Origin: Deltaproteobacteria bacterium
GTDB taxonomy: Bacteria; Desulfobacterota; DSM-4660; Desulfatiglandales; Desulfatiglandaceae
Direction: 5' to 3'
DNA length: 36,731 nucleotides
Assembly: GCA_021737425.1 (NCBI GenBank)
Contig: JAIPDZ010000007.1
Location: forward strand, 1-36,731
This document shows positions 14,333 to 22,812 of the stretch, piece after piece. Numbering within the stretch: the first letter of the stretch is position 1; every line of letters starts with the position of its first letter. The notes beneath the pieces are model-generated. The model searched no databases. It saw only the letters and a list, made by a program, of their open reading frames with translations, and was not told where the DNA came from. The translations under genes and the position numbers were made by a program.

Positions 14333-17300
14333 ATGAAAATCAAAAAGGTGTCAATCCTCGGGTTCAAGTCCTTTATGGAGCGAATGGATATTAATTTCTC
14401 CGAAGGGATCAGCGGCGTGGTGGGCCCCAATGGTTGCGGAAAAAGCAATGTGGTGGACGCCATCCGGTGGTGCATGGGAGAGCAAAGCCCCAAATTATTG
14501 CGGGGCCGGAAGATGGAAGACGTGATATTCAACGGGGCCAATGACCAGAGACCTTTGGGCATGGCCGAGGTCTCGCTGCAGTTTGAAAACGGGAACGGAT
14601 CTTTTCCGGCCGGGTTTGCCCAGGACCCGGAGATCTCCATCACCCGGCGACTGTACCGCTCAGGGGAGAGTGAATACATGATCAACCGGGTCCCCTGCCG
14701 GCTTAAGGATATTCAGGAGGTTTTCATGGACACGGGACTGGGCAACCGGGCCTATTCCATCATCGGTCAGGGCCAGATCGGGAACATCCTGGAACAGAAA
14801 CCCGAAGAGACCCGGGTCATGCTGGAAGAGGCGGCCGGCATTACCAAATACCGGAGAAAGGTGGCGGCATCCCAGCGAAAGATAGAACTCACCCAGGACA
14901 ACCTCCAACGGGTGGAGGATATCCTGGGGGAGGTGGGAAGCCGAATGCGGTCTTTAAAGCGACAGGCTGGAAAGGCCAGACGGTTCAAGGCCCTGTCCAG
15001 GGAGATTCAGGATCTGGAACTCATCTGGTATGCCAATACCTATGAGCAGTTGCGGGAGGATTCAGGAAGAAAATTGAACGCCACAGAGGCACTGGAGCAG
15101 GAAGAGCTTTCCAGGTCCACGGCCGTCTCCCGACTTCGGGCAGGCATAGAGGCCATGAATCTGGAACTCCAGGACAAGGAAGAGGGGCTGGCGGCCTGCA
15201 GGCAGGATTACTTCCGTTTACGGGACCGGGTCCACAAAAAAGAGGCCGGGATAGAGTCTCTCGGTGGCGAGATGAAAATGGTAGATGAACTCAGGTCCCG
15301 CCTGGAAACCGAACAGGAAGAGCTTCAGGCCCGGCTGCTGGAGCTCAACCAAGAGCGGGATGCGCTGGAGACCCAAAAGGGGAGCACCCGGGAAAGGGCC
15401 CAAGAACTGGAGGCGGAGATCTCCCTCAGGGAAGAACGGATGAGGACCCGGAAGAATCGGTTGCGGGAGATCCGGGAGGACTATGAAAGCGCCCGGTCTG
15501 AAATGAACGCAAATGAAAACAAAGAAACCGGGTTAACCCAGCAGTCCGGCTACCTCAACCGGATGCTGGAGCAGATTACCGATGGCCGGGCCAGACTCCA
15601 AAAGGAGCTGGAGGAGGTCAGGGCAAAATCCGAAAGAGTGATTCAGGCCTCTGAACGGAAGAGCATGGCACGTGAGGCCACCTCTGACAGGCTTCAGGAT
15701 ATTCAGGAGGCCATTGTGAAGGAAGATGAACACCTGGGCGAACTGGAGGCCCAAAAGGAAGGCCTGGAAACAGACCTGAAGGCGGCTGAAGCGGATCTGA
15801 ACCGGTACCACTCCCGCCTGTCCAGCCTGACGGCCTTAACAGAGAATTTTGAAGGATACAAGCTCGGCGTCAGGACCATCATGAAGGCCTCGGATTTTGC
15901 GCCCCGCAATCAGGGCCGGGTCTTAGGGATATTGGCGGACAGCATCCGGGTGGATGCACAATATGAACGGGCCGTGGAGGCCGCCCTGACCGACAAGCTC
16001 CAGTACGTGCTGGTGAAATCATTGGAGGACGGGATCCAGGCGGTTCATTATCTCAAGGAAAAGGGAAAGGGGCTGAGCAGCTTTGCCCCGGTCCAGGACA
16101 TGAAGCCGGTTTCCCAAAGACCGTCGCCGCGCCCTGATGTGCCGGCCCTCTTGGATTTTGTCTCTGTGCCCGAGGCCCACGAAGCCCTCATCAGGACATT
16201 GCTGGGAGACGTTTACGTGGCCCAGGATCTGAACCAGGCCGTTTCCCTTTACAAGGAAATCCATGGCCGGACCGAGGGATGCGGGTTCAGTTTTGTGACC
16301 ATGGACGGGGAGATGATCGACCGCCGCGGGGTGATCAGCGGCGGCAGACTTTCCCAAAACTCCCGGGGGCTTCTGTTTCGAAGGCGGGAACTCTCCGAGC
16401 TGAAAAAGAGGGTGCAGGAAGGGGAGGAGCGGGTGGAAGCGCTCCAGGCCCGGCTCCGGGAGCTTACGGAGGTCATCCAAGAAAAGAGGAGGGCCGTGGA
16501 AGGATTGAAAGAGGACCGATGGACGGCCCAGGATGAGATAAACGAATTGGATAAGGTGTTGTTCCGTCTGGGCCAGGAGTTGGACCAGTCAGAGAGAATC
16601 GATCAAAAGATACAAGAGGATCTGGAGAGAAAGGACCGGGAGCGTCACACCCATGAAAGAGAGCTTGTGGAGTTGAAACAAGCCCTTGAACAACATCGGG
16701 AAAAGCGGAAAACCGAAACCGCTTATTTTGAGAGCAAGGAAGCTGAACTGAAAGAGGCAGAGGCGGAATATGAATCGGCCCGGGAAGCGGTCTCCGAAAT
16801 CAAGGCGGACCATCGAATCGCTGAAGAAGAGTACCGGAGCCTGGTGCGCGAAATGGAGCGGGTGGACGGATATATGGAGGATTCCCGCGAACGGATCGAA
16901 AAGATCGAAAAGGAGATATCCTCGGGCACAGAGAGACATACCCAGTGTCAGCACCGAAAACAAAGGCTGGAAGATGAACTCAAGACGCTTTATGAGCAGC
17001 TCAACCAGGCAGAGGCGGATATGAATCAGGCCGATCTGGAGCGGCGTCGTTTCCAGGACCAGACCCGGGAGGAAGAAGCAAAGGAAGCCGATTTGAGGGC
17101 CGAGGTGGATGCGCTCAAGGATCGCATCAACAATGCCAGGATGGAGCACTCGGAAATTCAATTCAAGATGGATAACCTGGCCGAAGCGGTTAAGGAAAAA
17201 TTCAATATGGATCTGGCGGAAGTGTACCGGCAACACCTTGAGGAGGATTTTTCCAAGCCTGAGACGGAGAAGACCCTTCAGGAGAAAAAGGCCATGAGGG

Positions 17301-17926
17301 ATCGAATGGGAGAAGTTAATCTCACCGCCATCAAGGAACATGAGGCCCTAAAAGAGCGCCACGATTTCATTGTGGGCCAGCGGGAGGACCTTCTCAACTC
17401 CATTGAATCCCTGAGGACCGCCATCCGGAAAATCAACCGCACCTCCCTGGAGAAGTTCAGGGATATTTTCAAGGCGGTGGATGAAAAATTAAAGGAGATC
17501 TTCCCCATCCTGTTCAGCGGGGGGACCGCCGGATTGAAGCTGACAGACGAGTCTAAGCCCCTGGAGAGCGGGGTCCTGGTGGAGGTCCAGCCTCCGGGAA
17601 AACGGCTGAGCCACATGGGGCTGCTCTCGGGCGGAGAGAAGGCCCTGGTGGCCATGGCATTGTTGTTCGCCATCTATATGATCAAGCCCAGTCCATTTTG
17701 CCTGCTGGATGAGGTGGATGCCCCCCTGGACGAGTCCAACATCGAACGGTTTAACAACCTTTTGCAGGAGATAAAGCGGGAATCCCAGGTCATTATGGTC
17801 ACCCACAGCCGGAAGACCATGGAGATCATGGACCGGCTGTACGGGATCACCATGGAATCGAAAGGGGTGTCCAAGCTCGTTTCCGTCAATCTCAAGGAAT
17901 TTCGGGACCGGATTTCAGCCAACTGA
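14333..17926 (+). CDS. smc: Chromosome segregation protein SMC
   Basis: At 1197 residues this is a full-length SMC. The N-terminal ATPase half has Walker A GPNGCGKS (31-38). Two long coiled coils (about 170-500 and 680-1000) flank a hinge domain around 500-680 (GRVLGILADSIRVDAQYERAVEAAL region). The C-terminal half carries the ABC signature LSGGEKA (1098-1104) and Walker B LLDE (1124-1127). SMC dimers, with ScpA and ScpB, entrap and compact DNA near the origin for chromosome segregation; scpAB are not in this window. The ATG follows GGGGGGAAGC. The gene is the first of a two-gene unit with ftsY 22 bp downstream. Confidence 0.98.
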   Translation: MKIKKVSILGFKSFMERMDINFSEGISGVVGPNGCGKSNVVDAIRWCMGEQSPKLLRGRKMEDVIFNGANDQRPLGMAEVSLQFENGNGSFPAGFAQDPEISITRRLYRSGESEYMINRVPCRLKDIQEVFMDTGLGNRAYSIIGQGQIGNILEQKPEETRVMLEEAAGITKYRRKVAASQRKIELTQDNLQRVEDILGEVGSRMRSLKRQAGKARRFKALSREIQDLELIWYANTYEQLREDSGRKLNATEALEQEELSRSTAVSRLRAGIEAMNLELQDKEEGLAACRQDYFRLRDRVHKKEAGIESLGGEMKMVDELRSRLETEQEELQARLLELNQERDALETQKGSTRERAQELEAEISLREERMRTRKNRLREIREDYESARSEMNANENKETGLTQQSGYLNRMLEQITDGRARLQKELEEVRAKSERVIQASERKSMAREATSDRLQDIQEAIVKEDEHLGELEAQKEGLETDLKAAEADLNRYHSRLSSLTALTENFEGYKLGVRTIMKASDFAPRNQGRVLGILADSIRVDAQYERAVEAALTDKLQYVLVKSLEDGIQAVHYLKEKGKGLSSFAPVQDMKPVSQRPSPRPDVPALLDFVSVPEAHEALIRTLLGDVYVAQDLNQAVSLYKEIHGRTEGCGFSFVTMDGEMIDRRGVISGGRLSQNSRGLLFRRRELSELKKRVQEGEERVEALQARLRELTEVIQEKRRAVEGLKEDRWTAQDEINELDKVLFRLGQELDQSERIDQKIQEDLERKDRERHTHERELVELKQALEQHREKRKTETAYFESKEAELKEAEAEYESAREAVSEIKADHRIAEEEYRSLVREMERVDGYMEDSRERIEKIEKEISSGTERHTQCQHRKQRLEDELKTLYEQLNQAEADMNQADLERRRFQDQTREEEAKEADLRAEVDALKDRINNARMEHSEIQFKMDNLAEAVKEKFNMDLAEVYRQHLEEDFSKPETEKTLQEKKAMRDRMGEVNLTAIKEHEALKERHDFIVGQREDLLNSIESLRTAIRKINRTSLEKFRDIFKAVDEKLKEIFPILFSGGTAGLKLTDESKPLESGVLVEVQPPGKRLSHMGLLSGGEKALVAMALLFAIYMIKPSPFCLLDEVDAPLDESNIERFNNLLQEIKRESQVIMVTHSRKTMEIMDRLYGITMESKGVSKLVSVNLKEFRDRISAN

Positions 17927-17948
17927 TAAGGAGTATTTAAGAAGGTTC

Positions 17949-18992
17949 ATGGGACGTTTTTTCAAACGAAAAAAGAAAGACCCTGCCCAAGCGGAACAGG
18001 GCCCGCAGGGGGAGGCGCCTGAATCCCCGGACCTCCCGTCTGGAGAGGCGCCTCCGGAGGGGCAGGCGGGACTGTTCAAACGACTCACCCGCGGACTGTC
18101 CAAGACCCGGTCCACTCTCACGGGGCGGATGGGGCGTCTTTTGTTGGGGAAAAAAGAGATCACCCAGGAACTCCTGGACGATCTGGAGGAAATCCTGTTT
18201 ACTTCGGATATGGGGGTGGCCACCACCCAGGAACTGATCGATGATGTCCAGGAAAAGGTGGCGAGAAAGGAACTCAAGGACCCGGAAAAGCTCCTGGCCG
18301 CACTCAGACAGCAGATTCAGGAATTTCTGGAGTTGCCCCCGGCGGATCATTCCACCCCCGAGCCGGGGGATCCCCGGGTGATTATGGTGGTGGGGGTGAA
18401 CGGGGTGGGAAAGACCACCACCATTGCCAAGGCCGCCAATCATTTCAAGTCAGAGGGGAAAAAGGTGATGCTGGTGGCGGCAGACACCTTCAGGGCCGCG
18501 GCCGTAGAACAGTTGAGCATCTGGGGGGAACGGGTGGGGGTGGAGGTCATCAAACAGAAGACCGGGGCAGATCCGTCTGCAGTGGTCTTTGACGCCCTGT
18601 CCGCGGCCGAGGCCAGGAATATGGATGTGGTGCTCATTGACACGGCCGGGCGGCTGCATACCCAAGTGAATCTCATGGATGAACTCCAGAAGATACGCCG
18701 GGTGGCGGGACGGAAGGTAACGGGCGCCCCCCATGAAGTGTGGCTGGTCCTGGATGCCACCACGGGACAGAACGCCATTTCCCAGGCGGAATTGTTTAAT
18801 CAGGCCTTAACCGTCACCGACATCGTCCTTACCAAGCTGGACGGTACGGCAAAAGGGGGGATTGTGGTGGGCATCTCCCGGCAGCTCAACATCCCCATCC
18901 GATACATCGGTATCGGAGAAAAGATGGATGATTTGCGGCCCTTTAACCCCCGGGAATTTGTGCAGGCCCTTTTCGGCGAAGAGGCATCATAA
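17949..18992 (+). CDS. ftsY: Signal recognition particle receptor FtsY
   Basis: The 347-residue GTPase receives ribosome-SRP complexes at the membrane and hands them to the Sec translocon. A short basic N-terminus (FFKRKKK) and a short Pro/Glu-rich linker precede the NG domain. G1 is GVNGVGKTT (149-157), the DTAGR motif is at 231-235, and [10 protein letters not shown] is at 295-304. The acidic A domain of E. coli FtsY is largely missing, giving the compact form common outside enterobacteria. A GAAGG ribosome site lies 5 bases before the ATG and the smc stop is 22 bp upstream, so the pair is likely co-transcribed. Its stop codon sits immediately next to that of the convergent radical SAM gene. 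Confidence 0.98.
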   Translation: MGRFFKRKKKDPAQAEQGPQGEAPESPDLPSGEAPPEGQAGLFKRLTRGLSKTRSTLTGRMGRLLLGKKEITQELLDDLEEILFTSDMGVATTQELIDDVQEKVARKELKDPEKLLAALRQQIQEFLELPPADHSTPEPGDPRVIMVVGVNGVGKTTTIAKAANHFKSEGKKVMLVAADTFRAAAVEQLSIWGERVGVEVIKQKTGADPSAVVFDALSAAEARNMDVVLIDTAGRLHTQVNLMDELQKIRRVAGRKVTGAPHEVWLVLDATTGQNAISQAELFNQALTVTDIVLTKLDGTAKGGIVVGISRQLNIPIRYIGIGEKMDDLRPFNPREFVQALFGEEAS

Positions 18993-19883
18993 GGCCCGCA
19001 TCCACTCCGGTCTGAGTCCGACCTCTCCGTGGAGCGCACTGTCAATCTGGTCCAGGGCCTCCTGCTTCCCCTTGGGCAGCCTGGCCTTGATGGGAAGATA
19101 GTTGGAGGCATGGTTGGAGAAAAACAGGCCGCGGCTTAAGTGGGTGTGTTCAATCATGGTCCTTAATTCCTGCAAGAGCCCCTGCTCATCCGGTAGGCGG
19201 AAGGTCCCGGCCGCCCATTCTTCGTGCAGGGGGGTCCCCGGGATCAGCATCACGGTCAGGGCCCCCACATAATTGGGGTCCATGGCACTTAAAAGGTCGC
19301 CGGTGGCCTTGGCATGGGTAAAGGACCCTTCTACCCCTCCGATCCCCAATAACACGGTAACCGACAATTTGATGCCGGCCTCCCGGACCTTTCTGCCCAT
19401 GCGGATCAGATGCTGGGGGCTGGCCCCCTTGCGGATTTTTTTCAACAGGTCCTCATCCCCGGTTTCCACGCCCATGTACAGGATCCCGAGCCCGTTTTCC
19501 CTGAGCGCCTTCAGCTCCTCCGGGGTCTTCATCTTGATACCTTTGGCATTGGCATAGGCCCCCACCCGCCTGACCCAGGGGAGATGGGTCCGGATCTGAT
19601 CCAGGATCCACAGGAGGCGCTTCTGGGGGATAATCAGGGCATCTCCGTCCATGAGAAACACCCGGTCCTGGCGTTTCATGTACTTGGCAGCGAACCGGAT
19701 GTCGTTATAAATGGTCTCATCATCCTTGATTCGAAACCGTTTGTCCTTATAGGTGCCGCAAAAGGTGCACTTGTTGTGGGAGCATCCCACCGTCACCTGG
19801 AGCAGAATGCTATAGGCCTCGCTGGGGGGCCGGATACAGTTCCCCTCGTAGTGCATGCCTTCGAGTTCAGTGTGGTCATTCAT
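18987..19883 (-). CDS. Radical SAM protein (COG1032-type, no B12 domain)
   Basis: The 298-residue protein opens with [19 protein letters not shown], in which C34, C39 and C42 form a CX4CX2C cluster rather than the usual CX3CX2C. Later elements such as [28 protein letters not shown] and TVLLGIGG fit the SAM-binding barrel. The N-terminal B12 domain seen in many relatives is absent. The reaction is unknown; such proteins are often annotated only as radical SAM. AAGGAG lies about 9 bases before the ATG. It overlaps the ftsY gene tail to tail by 6 bp. The promoter candidate at 20042-20069 may drive it. Confidence 0.88.
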   Translation of the reverse strand: MNDHTELEGMHYEGNCIRPPSEAYSILLQVTVGCSHNKCTFCGTYKDKRFRIKDDETIYNDIRFAAKYMKRQDRVFLMDGDALIIPQKRLLWILDQIRTHLPWVRRVGAYANAKGIKMKTPEELKALRENGLGILYMGVETGDEDLLKKIRKGASPQHLIRMGRKVREAGIKLSVTVLLGIGGVEGSFTHAKATGDLLSAMDPNYVGALTVMLIPGTPLHEEWAAGTFRLPDEQGLLQELRTMIEHTHLSRGLFFSNHASNYLPIKARLPKGKQEALDQIDSALHGEVGLRPEWMRAL

Positions 19884-20041
19884 CCGTCAGTTCTCCTTAC
19901 ATTCGCGCAAAAGTAGATTCGCAGAATAAACGCTCAGGTCCAAACAGACCAAAAGTGACAATTCCGATTAAAGATGTAACAGTTTAGACCCCCTCATGGC
20001 CTTCATTCACGGGTCGTTATTTCCACATGCTAAATTAATAC

Positions 20042-20069
20042 AATATAATGCATAATTATCCATTGGCAA
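20042..20069 (-). promoter_or_regulatory. Promoter candidate upstream of the radical SAM gene
   Basis: TTGCCA (20064-20069) and TATATT (20042-20047) with a 16-base spacer lie in the AT-rich gap between the hpnH stop and the radical SAM start. Each hexamer matches 5 of 6. The leader would be about 150 nt. Confidence 0.35.
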
Positions 20070-20075
20070 TATCGC

Positions 20076-21140
20076 TTAGAGGATCTCCTTGGGTCGGTGG
20101 CTGTCCCCAAGCACCGCCGATTCATCTACCTTTATTCCGCGGATGCCGACGGTTAGGGCCTTGAGGGGGTGTTTCACCGAATCCATGACCGCAGTGGGCT
20201 CAAACCCGCAATGCAGCATACAGTGGGTACAGCGGGGATCCCGTCCTACGCCGTAGCGGGACCAGTTGGTGTTTTGCATCAACGCTTCAAAGGTGGGTTC
20301 ATATCCGTCGTTTAACAGATAACACGGTTTCTGCCACCCAAAGATATTCCGGGTGGGATTGGCCCAGGGCAGGCATTCATAGGCCTGGTTTCCGGCCAGG
20401 AAATCCAGATACAGGTTGCTGTGATTGAATGTCCATCCCCTCCCCTTGGCAGAGGCCAGAATGGATTGAAACAAAACCGTGGCCTGGTCCCGGGTAAAAA
20501 ACCCGTCCTGATCCGGTGCATTGGGATACCCAAAGGCAGAGGCGATGGTCATGGCTTCCACTCGCAGAGAGGTCAAAAAGTCAAACAGGCGGCAGGCCCC
20601 TGGTGCGGTCTCGCCTTGGAACAGGGTGGTATTGGTGGTCACCCGAAACCCGGAGGCCACCAGATGCCGGATGGCGGATACGGCCCGGTCAAATACCCCC
20701 TTTCGACCCACCCGGTCGTCATGGCGTTGATCCAGGCCGTCCACATGGACATTAAAGGTGAGGTAGGGAGAGGGATCAAATTCATGGATCCGTTTCTCCA
20801 CCCGAAGGGCGTTGGTGCACAGATAGACGAATCGCTTCCGGGCGATGAGGGATCGGGCGATGGCGGCGATATCCGGGTGAAGCAGGGGTTCGCCCCCGGC
20901 AATGGAGACTACCGGGGCCCCGCATTCCTGGGCAGCGGTCACGCATTCCGCCGGCGTCATCCTCTTCTTGAGGATGTGTTCCGGATAATCGATTTTACCA
21001 CACCCTTTGCACCGAAGGTTACACCGGAACAAGGGTTCCAACATCAGGACCAGCGGAAACCGTCCATTATGGGTATGGCTCAGTTTTTTTCTCAATAGGT
21101 AGGCACCGATTCGGGCCTTTTGAATTGCGGGTATTCCCAC
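20076..21140 (-). CDS. hpnH: HpnH, adenosyl hopane synthase (radical SAM)
   Basis: HpnH joins the 5'-deoxyadenosyl group of SAM to diploptene, the first step of extended hopanoid (C35) side chains. The 354-residue protein matches the family: the N-terminal RFPLVLMLEPLFRCNLRCKGCGK contains the radical SAM cluster C40, C44, C47, followed by GKIDYPEHILKKRMTPAEC and SIAGGEPLLHPDI. The C-terminus carries CTHCMLHCG. The start is GTG at 21140 with AAGGAG 7 bases upstream. It is the last gene of the hopanoid operon, 39 bp after the TPR lipoprotein. Its usual partner HpnG, which removes adenine, is not in the window. Confidence 0.95.
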   Translation of the reverse strand: MGIPAIQKARIGAYLLRKKLSHTHNGRFPLVLMLEPLFRCNLRCKGCGKIDYPEHILKKRMTPAECVTAAQECGAPVVSIAGGEPLLHPDIAAIARSLIARKRFVYLCTNALRVEKRIHEFDPSPYLTFNVHVDGLDQRHDDRVGRKGVFDRAVSAIRHLVASGFRVTTNTTLFQGETAPGACRLFDFLTSLRVEAMTIASAFGYPNAPDQDGFFTRDQATVLFQSILASAKGRGWTFNHSNLYLDFLAGNQAYECLPWANPTRNIFGWQKPCYLLNDGYEPTFEALMQNTNWSRYGVGRDPRCTHCMLHCGFEPTAVMDSVKHPLKALTVGIRGIKVDESAVLGDSHRPKEIL

Positions 21141-21179
21141 ACTCCACTCCTTACTGAACTTTTCTTACCCGTCCACGGA

Positions 21180-22028
21180 CTATCTCCGCCCGTCTATTTC
21201 CCGGCACAACCGCCCCAGTAAGTCCAGGGTCATCCGCCATTTTTCCAGAGGGCCGGTCCCCGGGTTGAGCCGGCGCATCACCCGGTTCAGTTCATGACAG
21301 GCCTCGCTCCCTTTTTCTTCGGCCAGCAGGGCTTCCACCAGCCCCAACCGATTGTCAATAAAATCAGGATCCTGGTCCAGGGCTCGTCTGAAATGGGCCA
21401 CACTTTTGGCTGAATCCCCGATGCTCAGTGGAAAGGCCGGGGCCTGTAGGTAGAGTTCTCCCAGCATGCGATCAGGACCCCCGTGATCCAGCCCGGGGTT
21501 GAGACCCGCTGCCGCAAGGGCCTCACGCTCGATTACCGGCACCAGCTGTAGGCCGTGCAGGGAATCGTTTTCCGCCTCAAGGCCGGTCAGATAGGCCAGA
21601 AGGTAGTGGGCGCGCGCCGATTTCGGGAGCCGGGATACGGCAAGTTCCGCCAGTTTTCGGCCCTTTCTGGCGTGGGCCAGCCTGGTTTCCCGGTCGGTGC
21701 CGTGCAGGGCCGGAAATACATGGCAGTTGGCCGCCCGCAATGCGGAAACCCCGTCTTCCTGGGCGGCGGTCTCCCATCTTTCCAACGCTTTGGGGGTGCA
21801 GGCCGCAAAGAGGCGGAATTTTGCCTGGTCCGTATGGGACACCATCCCTTTGGTCCCCTTTTGGGGCCGCGGGTCCGGCCCTTGGGCGCAGGCCCCCATG
21901 AGGAGCCACAGGATGCAGAAAAGGCTACGGAAAACAGCCTGTTTCCTGACCCGGCGCAAATCGAGGGAGGGGCCTGTTCGTCCGGGCAAACCCGTCGGTT
22001 TGAAGGAGCCTGAGGAGTGATTGTGCAT
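21180..22028 (-). CDS. TPR lipoprotein, TatT-like (TRAP transporter T-component family)
   Basis: The 282-residue frame has a hydrophobic segment (AVFRSLFCILWLLMGAC, 31-47) ending in a lipobox-like cysteine, so a lipoprotein anchored in the periplasm is likely. The rest is helical with TPR-like stretches; GGPDRMLGELYLQAPAFPLSIGDSAKSVAHFRRALDQDP resembles TatT, a trimeric periplasmic TPR protein linked to TRAP-type transport of hydrophobic ligands. The first ATG overlaps the preceding gene by 104 bp; a TTG at 21959 would shorten it to a conventional signal peptide but has no ribosome site, so the start is uncertain. Its place between the PhnD-like gene and hpnH suggests a role in hopanoid handling rather than TRAP transport, as no TRAP permease is near. 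Confidence 0.75.
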   Translation of the reverse strand: MHNHSSGSFKPTGLPGRTGPSLDLRRVRKQAVFRSLFCILWLLMGACAQGPDPRPQKGTKGMVSHTDQAKFRLFAACTPKALERWETAAQEDGVSALRAANCHVFPALHGTDRETRLAHARKGRKLAELAVSRLPKSARAHYLLAYLTGLEAENDSLHGLQLVPVIEREALAAAGLNPGLDHGGPDRMLGELYLQAPAFPLSIGDSAKSVAHFRRALDQDPDFIDNRLGLVEALLAEEKGSEACHELNRVMRRLNPGTGPLEKWRMTLDLLGRLCREIDGRR

Positions 22029-22806
22029 CTTTATCCGCCTTCATTCCCAAGAGGATGGATGCCAGCTGCTCGGTCCGCTCATCCGGGGGACCCCGCCACA
22101 CCACCGGGGATGGGGGCAGGGGCCCGGAGGTGTGGAGGACCTTGATCTTGCGGGCCAGGGGGAGGCGCTGAACAGCCTCGTACTGCATCCGGTCCACCAC
22201 GGCCCCGGTCAAGGTTCCTGCCGCCACCTTGCGCAGGGCCCGCAGGGGCCTGAACGTACCGGCCAGGGTAAAGGGGAGATCCCGGGCCGGGACCCCGAAC
22301 AGGAGACAGGCCGCGGCCCGGGTTTCAAACAGCATGTTTCCTGAGACCGTGCCCGTAAGGGTTTGCCACTGATCATTCCCGTCCTTCGGCGCCATTAGAC
22401 GCCACACATCGGTGTCATGTCCCCCCGGCCGGGTGGATGCAATGGGGGTCATATCCAACCGAGCGGCCTCCTGGACATAGAATCCCGGACTCACAATGCC
22501 CCAGGCCGGCCGATGGTCCTGTAAAAAGGCCAGGGCAGGGTCAAGTCGGTTGAAATACCGCCCCTCCACCTGCACCTTGGACCGGAAGCCTTTTTGCACA
22601 TAGGCGGCCAGGGCCTCCATCACCGGCCGGGCAGACTCCGCATTTCCGGGCTGACCCGGTTGAATCACCGCAAAATCAAGGACTTCCTCGGATAGGACGA
22701 CCCCTGTCCACAAAAGGGGGATGACCTGAAGGGCCACCCCCAGGAGGATGGTTTTGATCCGGCACTTGCGTGGGGCTGGCCGGGGTGGTCTGTTTTTGTC
22801 TTGCAT
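21925..22806 (-). CDS. PhnD-like periplasmic substrate-binding protein
   Basis: The 293-residue protein has a basic N-terminus and a hydrophobic segment (about 17-38, TILLGVALQVIPLLWTGVVL) fitting a signal peptide. The mature part begins LDFAVIQPG and continues with features of the PhnD/phosphonate-type binding protein fold: WGIVSPGFYVQEA, and the segment GTVSGNMLFETRAAACLLFGV at the inter-lobe region, then GAVVDRMQYEAVQ. No ABC permease or ATPase is nearby. It starts 6 bp after the hpnN stop and overlaps the TPR lipoprotein gene, so it belongs to the hopanoid operon. In this setting it may bind a ligand for the HpnN exporter or act as a sensor; the ligand is unknown. Confidence 0.72.
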   Translation of the reverse strand: MQDKNRPPRPAPRKCRIKTILLGVALQVIPLLWTGVVLSEEVLDFAVIQPGQPGNAESARPVMEALAAYVQKGFRSKVQVEGRYFNRLDPALAFLQDHRPAWGIVSPGFYVQEAARLDMTPIASTRPGGHDTDVWRLMAPKDGNDQWQTLTGTVSGNMLFETRAAACLLFGVPARDLPFTLAGTFRPLRALRKVAAGTLTGAVVDRMQYEAVQRLPLARKIKVLHTSGPLPPSPVVWRGPPDERTEQLASILLGMKADKDAQSLLRLLQTDGFARTNRPLPRFAPGQETGCFP

Positions 22807-22812
22807 GGCAGC

